Assembly (NCBI GenBank): GCA_023395465.1
Contig: JAEWZE010000249.1
Location: forward strand, 1 to 18,338
Direction: 5' to 3'
Length of the DNA stretch: 18,338 nt
DNA from: Pseudomonadota bacterium
GTDB lineage: Bacteria > Pseudomonadota > Gammaproteobacteria > Xanthomonadales > Xanthomonadaceae
The position numbers and the translations under genes were made by a program. How positions within the stretch are numbered: the first letter of the stretch is position 1; every line of letters starts with the position of its first letter. The notes beneath the pieces were generated by a model. The model worked only from the letters and a program-made list of their open reading frames with translations, had not been told where the DNA came from and did no database searches. Below are positions 14,360 through 18,338 of this stretch, one piece after another.

Positions 14360-14848
14360 ATGGCGACAGGCAAGACACTCACCCATCTGGATGCCCAGGG
14401 CCGCCCGGCCATGGTCGACGTTTCCGGCAAGGCGGTCACCGCGCGGCAGGCACTGGCCGAGTGCCGCGTGCGCTTTCCCGCCGACGTGGCCGCGCAGCTG
14501 CGCCGCTCGGGCCTGCGCAGCGCCAAGGGCGGCATCGTCGATACCGCGGTCATCGCCGGCACGATGGCGGTCAAGCGCACCCACGAACTGATCCCGTTCT
14601 GCCATCCGCTGCCGATCGACGGCGTGCGCATCGCCATCGACTGGCACGGCGAACGCGACCTGCGCATCGAGTGCCTGGTCAGGACCACGCATCGCACCGG
14701 GGTGGAAATGGAGGCGCTGACCGGCGCCACCGTCGCCGCGCTCACCGTCTACGACATGTGCAAGGCGCTGTCGCACGCGATCGTGCTGGGCCCGGCGAAG
14801 CTGGCCGGCAAGCGCGGCGGCAAGCGCGATTTCGGGAAGGCCGGCTGA
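14360..14848 (+). CDS. moaC: Cyclic pyranopterin monophosphate synthase MoaC
   Basis: MoaC converts 3',8-cyclo-GTP to cyclic pyranopterin monophosphate. The 162-residue product has the conserved catalytic set by alignment with E. coli MoaC: Lys56 (AKGGIVDTAVIAGTMAVK), His82 (PFCHPLPI), Glu116 and Glu118 (TGVEMEALTG), Asp132 and Lys135 (VYDMCKAL). It is intact. The C-terminal tail is short and basic. The ATG at 14360 is preferred because it precedes TGKTLTHLDAQGRPAMVDV, the usual family start; an out-of-frame ATG at 14352 is not relevant. Its stop overlaps the moaD start by one base (TGATG), so translation of the two is coupled. Confidence 0.97.
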   Translation: MATGKTLTHLDAQGRPAMVDVSGKAVTARQALAECRVRFPADVAAQLRRSGLRSAKGGIVDTAVIAGTMAVKRTHELIPFCHPLPIDGVRIAIDWHGERDLRIECLVRTTHRTGVEMEALTGATVAALTVYDMCKALSHAIVLGPAKLAGKRGGKRDFGKAG

Positions 14849-15090
14849 TGGCAAGGGTGACGCTGCTGTACTTCGCGAGCCTGCGCGATGCCGCCGGCGC
14901 TTCGTCCGAGACGCTGGAGACCGACGCGGCCGACCTGGCCGCGCTCTACGCCCAGGTGCGCGACCGGCACGGCTTCGCGCTGCCGGTCGAGCGCCTGCGG
15001 GTGGCGGTGGACGGCGATTTCGCCCGCTGGGCCGATCCGGTCCGCGAGGGCGCGGAAGTGGCGTTCATCCCGCCGGTGTCCGGAGGATGA
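14848..15090 (+). CDS. moaD: Molybdopterin synthase sulfur carrier subunit MoaD
   Basis: MoaD carries sulfur as a C-terminal thiocarboxylate and inserts it into cyclic pyranopterin monophosphate with MoaE. The product has 80 residues, a ubiquitin-like beta-grasp sequence beginning ARVTLLYFASLRDAAG and ending in PPVSGG with the essential terminal Gly-Gly. The start is fixed by the TGATG overlap with moaC and by GGGAAGG upstream. The moaD end (GGAGGA within the last codons) doubles as a ribosome-binding site for the following short ORF. Confidence 0.95.
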   Translation: MARVTLLYFASLRDAAGASSETLETDAADLAALYAQVRDRHGFALPVERLRVAVDGDFARWADPVREGAEVAFIPPVSGG

Positions 15091-15092
15091 GG

Positions 15093-15170
15093 ATGGACCG
15101 CATGACCGCAGTGAACCCGATGCGGGTCGGGGCGGATGACGCGCGCCTGCGCGACCGGCGGCCGGCATGA
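15093..15170 (+). CDS. Possible 25-residue coupling ORF between moaD and moaE
   Basis: An ATG at 15093 preceded by GGAGG (15082-15086, spacing six) opens a 25-residue ORF beginning MDRMTAVNPMRVG. Its TGA overlaps the moaE ATG (ATGA). The moaE start itself lacks a clear ribosome-binding site. A good ribosome-binding site and exact stop/start overlap suggest the ORF is translated, perhaps to couple moaE expression to moaD. The peptide resembles nothing I know and is polar and arginine-rich. It could be a leftover spacer. Confidence 0.4.
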   Translation: MDRMTAVNPMRVGADDARLRDRRPA

Positions 15171-15610
15171 CGCGTTTCCGCATCGCAGACGCCCCGTTCG
15201 ACATTGCGCCGCTGCGCGAGGCCCTGCTGCACGACCAGGCCGGTGCCTTCGCCGCCTTCGAGGGCTGGGTGCGCGACCACAACGAAGGGCGCCCGGTGCG
15301 CGGCCTGCGCTACGAGGCCTACGTCGCACTGGCGGACGCCGAAGGCGGGCGCATCGTGGACGAGGCGCTGGCCCGGTTCGGGGCGATCGACGCCTGCTGC
15401 GTGCATCGCATCGGCGAACTGGCGATCGGCGAGCTTGCGGTGTGGGTTGGCGTCAGCGCCGCGCATCGCGGCGCCGCGTTCGATGCCTGCCGCTGGATCA
15501 TCGACGAGGTGAAGTCGCGCGTGCCGATCTGGAAGCACGAGCGCTATGCCGATGGCGATGCCGACTGGCTGCATCCGCGCCAGGCCGACCCTTCCGACTC
15601 CGGCCACTGA
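15167..15610 (+). CDS. moaE: Molybdopterin synthase catalytic subunit MoaE
   Basis: MoaE forms a heterotetramer with MoaD and makes the dithiolene of molybdopterin. The product has 147 residues (about 150 in E. coli). Active-site lysines are Lys116 and Lys123 in VKSRVPIWKHE, equivalent to E. coli 119 and 126. Arginine-rich GWVRDHNEGRPVRGL and LRYEAY match the family. The ATG at 15167 overlaps the stop of a preceding 25-codon ORF. The moa set here lacks moaB, mogA and moeA, which must lie elsewhere. The C-terminal tail beyond WLHPRQ is short and variable. Confidence 0.96.
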   Translation: MTRFRIADAPFDIAPLREALLHDQAGAFAAFEGWVRDHNEGRPVRGLRYEAYVALADAEGGRIVDEALARFGAIDACCVHRIGELAIGELAVWVGVSAAHRGAAFDACRWIIDEVKSRVPIWKHERYADGDADWLHPRQADPSDSGH

Positions 15611-15726
15611 TACCGTCGCCACGGGCGGAATCACAGGGCAACCCCCGGGGGGGCGAGGCCGATTGGCGTGATCGCAGGTCCGTCGCGCTGACGTGTGTCC
15701 TTCGCGATAGGCGGCGTAGGCCGGGC

Positions 15727-15753
15727 GGCCATGGTCCATACCGACCATTGGCC
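15727..15753. repeat. Imperfect inverted repeat upstream of the lipoprotein gene
   Basis: GGCCATGGTC (15727-15736) and GACCATTGGCC (15743-15753) pair over ten bases with one bulged T and a loop of CATACC. It lies 88 bases before the lipoprotein start, in a 231-bp spacer that otherwise shows only a C/G-run hairpin near 15643. It could be an operator or a transcript structure; no regulator is evident. Confidence 0.4.
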
Positions 15754-15806
15754 CGCTGGAGTCCTGGTCGATGGACAGGCCGTCGCGCGCGCTGCATCTG
15801 GTCCGG

Positions 15807-15812
15807 TAGGAT
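15807..15812 (+). promoter_or_regulatory. Candidate -10 element of the lipoprotein gene
   Basis: TAGGAT lies 29 bases before the ATG at 15842, with AGGAGG in between. The spacing fits a normal leadered promoter. The -35 is not clear. Confidence 0.4.
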
Positions 15813-15841
15813 CGGTCGCGGACAGGGACCAGGAGGCAGGG

Positions 15842-16390
15842 ATGCGGTTGCGAACGGGTCTGTGGATGGTGCTGTGCGTGGCGGGCGTGGCAGGCTGTCG
15901 TTCGACACCGGTCGAGCCACCCGAACCGGTGGCCAGCGTGGACGTGGCCGTGGTGCCGCCACCGCCCGGCGCCTCGCGCATGCAGCTCGATCCGAGCCAG
16001 GCCTTCGTGTTCCCGCTGCTGCTGCAATCGGAGATGCCGGCGTATCCGCCCGACCTGCTGGCGCAACGGCTGCCGCCACTGACCCTGTGCGTCGACGTGG
16101 ATATCGGCGCCGACGGCGTCGTTACCGGGGTCGGGCACCGCCAGGACGAAGATTGCCCGGGCGCCGGGCCACATGCGCCGCGCTTCGCCGACGCGCTCGA
16201 GACGTCGGTGCGCCGGTGGCGGTTCGATCCTGCGCTGGTCTGCCGCACGCCCGACGGCCGTGCGGCGGAGGACGCCTGCGCCGAGCCCGATTCGATCGAC
16301 ACGCCGGTCGCGCTGCGCCTGTCGTACGCGTTCGTCTTCAGCCAGGAAGGCGGTCGGCCGCAGGTGGAACTGGCGTCGGGCGAACGCTGA
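15842..16390 (+). CDS. TonB C-terminal-like lipoprotein
   Basis: The ATG at 15842 with AGGAGG upstream starts a 182-residue product. Residues 1-19 are a lipoprotein signal ending in the lipobox VAGC, so Cys19 should be acylated. The next residues are a Pro/Val-rich linker (STPVEPPEPVASV). Residues about 60-170 resemble the TonB C-terminal domain (PAYPPDLL, LTLCVDVDIGADGVVTGV, ALETSVRRWRFDPA). Such small TonB-like proteins are annotated as energy transducer TonB family members, but this one lacks the usual N-terminal membrane helix and has a lipid anchor instead. Four more cysteines occur in LTLCVDV, DEDCPG, LVCRTP and DACAEP, possibly forming disulfides in the periplasm. Function is unknown. 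It is not obviously linked to the moa genes. Confidence 0.78.
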   Translation: MRLRTGLWMVLCVAGVAGCRSTPVEPPEPVASVDVAVVPPPPGASRMQLDPSQAFVFPLLLQSEMPAYPPDLLAQRLPPLTLCVDVDIGADGVVTGVGHRQDEDCPGAGPHAPRFADALETSVRRWRFDPALVCRTPDGRAAEDACAEPDSIDTPVALRLSYAFVFSQEGGRPQVELASGER

Positions 16391-16496
16391 GCGCGCCGGG
16401 TGCGGGACAATCGCGGCCCGTTGGCCGTGGAGCGACCTCCTGGCGACGGGGCCGGGAGAATGAATCGCCCGGCCGTTCGCGCGAAGTCCGGTTGCC

Positions 16497-16549
16497 GAAA
16501 GGGTAATGGCCCCGCCAGCTTGCCTCGGCACCCGCGTCGATCGATACCG
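16497..16549 (-). repeat. Truncated direct copy of the ffs 3' half
   Basis: These 53 bases match 16644-16696 with a single mismatch (A for G at 16505) and lie 147 bases away in the same orientation. They include the 3' strand of the SRP RNA stem (complement of CCCCGCCAGC) and downstream flank, but lack the GGAAGG tetraloop region and the 5' half. The copy cannot fold as an SRP RNA. The intervening 94 bases show only a CCCGT-CGCC-ACGGG hairpin at 16585-16598. Confidence 0.85.
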
Positions 16550-16647
16550 CGCCCGACCACACCGTTCGCCGCCATGAGGACGAACCCGTCGCCACGGGCC
16601 ACGACAACAAAGCGCCGGCTTTTCGCGCGCAGGATAGGGACAGGAAA

Positions 16648-16760
16648 GGGTGATGGCCCCGCCAGCTTGCCTCGGCACCCGCGTCGATCGATACCGTTGC
16701 TGCCTTCCGGCCCTGGCGGGGTTTTCGACCTAGCGTCGCGAGGGGCCGACGGGGCCACCA
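16648..16760 (-). ncRNA. ffs: Signal recognition particle RNA, small bacterial type (4.5S)
   Basis: The minus strand contains the SRP apical signature GGGCCGGAAGGCAGCAACGG, the binding site for the Ffh M domain. The flanks pair as the long hairpin: GGTGGCCCC near the 5' end pairs with GGGGCC-AT-CACC near the 3' end, and inner segments follow. With these ends the RNA is about 113 nt, similar to E. coli 4.5S RNA. The 3' half matches the E. coli pattern GACGCG...GUGCCG...AGCUGGC. The ends are estimated from pairing. It is transcribed away from dnaX, next to tRNA-Ser. Confidence 0.9.
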
Positions 16761-16795
16761 TAGAACAGGGCCGCGCAACGCGCGGCCCGTGAACC

Positions 16796-16821
16796 TGAAA
16801 CTGGCGGAGAGAGGGGGATTC
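16796..16821 (-). repeat. Direct copy of the 3' end of tRNA-Ser(GGA)
   Basis: These 26 bases are identical to 16956-16981: six bases of downstream flank, the CCA, discriminator, 3' acceptor strand and the T-stem/T-loop as far as TTC on the tRNA gene. The copy lies 160 bases downstream of the tRNA 3' end in the same orientation. The rest of the tRNA is absent here. The arrangement resembles attachment-site duplication. Confidence 0.9.
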
Positions 16822-16910
16822 ACTCGGCGCTGCGCGCCTCGCCCTTCGGGCGGCTTCGCCGTGCAGGCCGCTGTGCGGCCTGTCGAACCCGGGGGTTCTC
16901 ACCCCCTCTC
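16805..16910. other. Multi-hairpin element next to tRNA-Ser
   Basis: Between the copied tRNA end and the real tRNA lie several perfect hairpins: CGCCC-TTC-GGGCG (16840-16852), CAGGCCGC-TGT-GCGGCCTG (16864-16882) and GGGGGT-TCTC-ACCCCC (16891-16906). An outer arm GGAGAGAGGGGG at 16805 roughly complements CCCCCTCTCC at 16902-16911, so the whole could fold as one branched structure on either strand. It has no ORF of interest. It may be an interspersed structured repeat or a small non-coding RNA. Confidence 0.5.
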
Positions 16911-16961
16911 CGGTGTCGCCGGCGAAACTCACGCGACCCGAACCATCTAACCACTTGAAAC

Positions 16962-17054
16962 TGGCGGAGAGAGGGGGATTCGAACCCCCGAAGCGCGGTT
17001 TAGACGCTTACACACTTTCCAGGCGTGCTCCTTCAACCACTCGGACACCTCTCC
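16962..17054 (-). tRNA. tRNA-Ser, anticodon GGA (reads UCC/UCU)
   Basis: A 93-nt class II gene with CCA encoded. The acceptor GGAGAGG pairs with TCTCTCC (one G-U), then G and CCA. The anticodon arm is CACGC-CTGGAAA-GTGTG, anticodon GGA. A long variable arm (AAGCGTCTAAACCGCGCTT) and a T arm GGGGG-TTCGAAT-CCCCC follow. Confidence 0.97.
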
Positions 17055-17188
17055 GTGAGGTCCCGGCAGGCGGCTTCCAGTCGCAGCAGGGGCGCAAATT
17101 CTAGCGGTGGCGCGGCCGCACCACAACCAAGCGGTGCTCCGAGGCCTGAACGGACGCATCCGGGCAGGCAAACTCGTGCGCGGCGCGG

Positions 17189-17194
17189 CACAAT
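17189..17194 (+). promoter_or_regulatory. Candidate -10 element of dnaX
   Basis: CACAAT ends six bases before the dnaX ATG. The match to TATAAT is moderate. It would give a leaderless message. No ribosome-binding site precedes the ATG, which supports that reading. Confidence 0.4.
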
Positions 17195-17200
17195 GGGCGC

Positions 17201-18338
17201 ATGTCGTATCTCGTCCTCGCCCGCAAGTGGCGCCCCAGGCGGTTCGCCGAGCTGGTGGGCCAGGAACACGTGGTCCGGGCGCTGAGCAACGCGCTCGATT
17301 CGGGCCGCGTGCACCACGCCTACCTGTTCACCGGCACCCGCGGCGTGGGCAAGACCACGATCGCCCGGATCTTCGCCAAGAGCCTGAACTGCGAGAAGGG
17401 CACCGGCGCCGATCCCTGCGGCCAGTGCGAGACCTGCCTGGCGATCGACGCCGGCCGCTACATCGACCTGCTCGAGATCGACGCGGCCTCGAACACCGGC
17501 GTCGACAACGTGCGCGACCTGATCGACAACGCGCAGTACATGCCTTCGCGCGGCCGCTACAAGGTCTACCTGATCGACGAAGTCCACATGCTGTCCAAGC
17601 CGGCGTTCAACGCGCTGCTCAAGACGCTGGAGGAGCCGCCGGAACACGTGAAGTTCCTGTTCGCGACCACCGACCCGGAAAAACTCCTGGTCACGGTGCT
17701 GTCGCGCTGCCTGCAGTTCAACCTCAAGCGGCTCGACGAGGCGCAGATCGGTGGGCAGATCTCGAAAATCCTGGAGGCCGAGAACATCGCGGTCGAGCCT
17801 GGCGCCGTGCGCCAGCTGGCGCGCGCGGCCGACGGCAGCCTGCGCGACGGCCTGTCGCTGCTCGACCAGGCGATCGCCTACACCGGTGGCAACCTGTCCG
17901 ACGCCGGCGTGGCGACGATGCTCGGCACCGTCGACCGGACCCGCGTCGGCACGTTGCTGGAAGCGCTGGCGGCGGGCGATGGCGCCCGGCTGATGGCGGA
18001 AGTGGAGGCCCTGGCCGAGTTCTCGCCCGACTGGTCCGGGGTGCTGGACGCGCTGGCCGGCGCGTTGCATCGCATCCAGGTCAGGCAACTGGTGCCGGGC
18101 AGCCCGGGCGAGGCCGACGGCGTCGACATCGAGCCGCTGGCCGCGGCGCTGCGGCCCGAACTCGTGCAGCTGTGGTACCAGATGGCGCTCAACGGCCGCC
18201 GCGACCTGCCGATCGCGCCCAGCGCGCGTTCGGGATTCGAGATGAGTCTGCTGCGCATGCTGGCGTTCCGTCCGTCCGAAGGCGGGCAGCAGGCCTCGGC
18301 GCCGGCGGCCGGTGCCGCGCCGGCGCGTGGCGAACGCG
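17201..18338 (+). CDS. dnaX: DNA polymerase III subunits gamma/tau DnaX, N-terminal part
   Basis: DnaX is the AAA+ motor of the clamp loader, which opens the beta sliding clamp and links polymerase cores and helicase. The window holds the first 379 codons. The start MSYLVLARKWRPRRFAELVG is the canonical family start. Walker A GTRGVGKT is at residues 45-52. The zinc-binding cysteines are 64, 73, 76 and 79 (CGQCETC). Walker B KVYLIDEVHM is at about 121-130, and the sensor/SRC motif is at 168-170 (LSRCLQF). The lid and collar domain III (from about residue 220) is mostly present, and the Ala/Pro-rich linker toward tau begins at the window edge. A gamma-producing frameshift signal, if any, would lie beyond the window. 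The neighbours ffs and tRNA-Ser are often linked to dnaX across bacteria. Confidence 0.96.
   Translation, partial: MSYLVLARKWRPRRFAELVGQEHVVRALSNALDSGRVHHAYLFTGTRGVGKTTIARIFAKSLNCEKGTGADPCGQCETCLAIDAGRYIDLLEIDAASNTGVDNVRDLIDNAQYMPSRGRYKVYLIDEVHMLSKPAFNALLKTLEEPPEHVKFLFATTDPEKLLVTVLSRCLQFNLKRLDEAQIGGQISKILEAENIAVEPGAVRQLARAADGSLRDGLSLLDQAIAYTGGNLSDAGVATMLGTVDRTRVGTLLEALAAGDGARLMAEVEALAEFSPDWSGVLDALAGALHRIQVRQLVPGSPGEADGVDIEPLAAALRPELVQLWYQMALNGRRDLPIAPSARSGFEMSLLRMLAFRPSEGGQQASAPAAGAAPARGER

Noticed and set aside
15631..16932. Minus-strand open frame with an internal repeated peptide
   Set aside because: The repeat (GIDRRGCRGKLAGP) is simply the translated ffs duplication. The frame crosses ffs and the lipoprotein gene.
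1..18338. CRISPR array, toxin-antitoxin pair, defence island or prophage
   Set aside because: I saw no regularly spaced repeats, no transposase or phage genes, and no defence-protein motifs. XerD is the housekeeping recombinase.

Overview
The window appears to contain DNA of two different bacterial origins joined near 6827-6892. Positions 1-6826 carry a housekeeping gene set typical of Burkholderiales, probably Comamonadaceae: amiC (partial), tsaE, queG, a histone H1-like lysine/alanine-rich protein, an AEC transporter, a Bug-type solute-binding protein and xerD. From about 6893 to 18338 the gene set is typical of Xanthomonadaceae (Lysobacter/Luteimonas/Xanthomonas relatives): a LacI-type operator and GH9 glycosidase, tRNA-Ser(CGA), a DUF6165 protein, a GT9 glycosyltransferase, the Kdo kinase kdkA, a metallo-beta-lactamase-fold hydrolase, moaA-moaC-moaD-moaE, a TonB-like lipoprotein, SRP RNA (ffs), tRNA-Ser(GGA) and dnaX (partial). 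Both halves are GC-rich, so base composition alone does not mark the join. A chimeric contig is the simplest explanation; transfer of seven contiguous core genes is less likely. Taxonomic assignment rests on recognising protein families and gene content, not on a search.

Left part (1-6826). amiC and tsaE overlap by 4 bp on the minus strand. queG starts divergently, and its start overlaps the tsaE start. After a hairpin-rich spacer comes the H1-like gene with a clear rho-independent terminator. The AEC transporter (minus) and Bug protein (plus) diverge. The Bug gene ends in a terminator and is followed by xerD.

Right part (6893-18338). GH9 is probably exported and controlled by a LacI-family repressor through a xyl-box-like palindrome. 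A 38-residue membrane peptide and tRNA-Ser(CGA) follow on the minus strand. Next is a small lipopolysaccharide-related cluster (DUF6165, GT9 and divergent kdkA). It runs directly into a compact plus-strand series, kdkA - 15-aa ORF - MBL hydrolase - moaA - moaC - moaD - 25-aa ORF - moaE. Stop/start overlaps within it suggest translational coupling. MoaA and MoaC make cyclic pyranopterin monophosphate, and MoaD and MoaE form molybdopterin synthase.

The most unusual non-coding structure is at 16497-17054. Intact ffs and intact tRNA-Ser(GGA), both on the minus strand, are each followed downstream by a truncated direct copy of their own 3' end. The tRNA copy borders a 134-bp spacer full of hairpins. 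This resembles att-type scars or a small structured repeat. I found no CRISPR array, transposase or recognisable defence system, and the evidence does not establish a new biological system.
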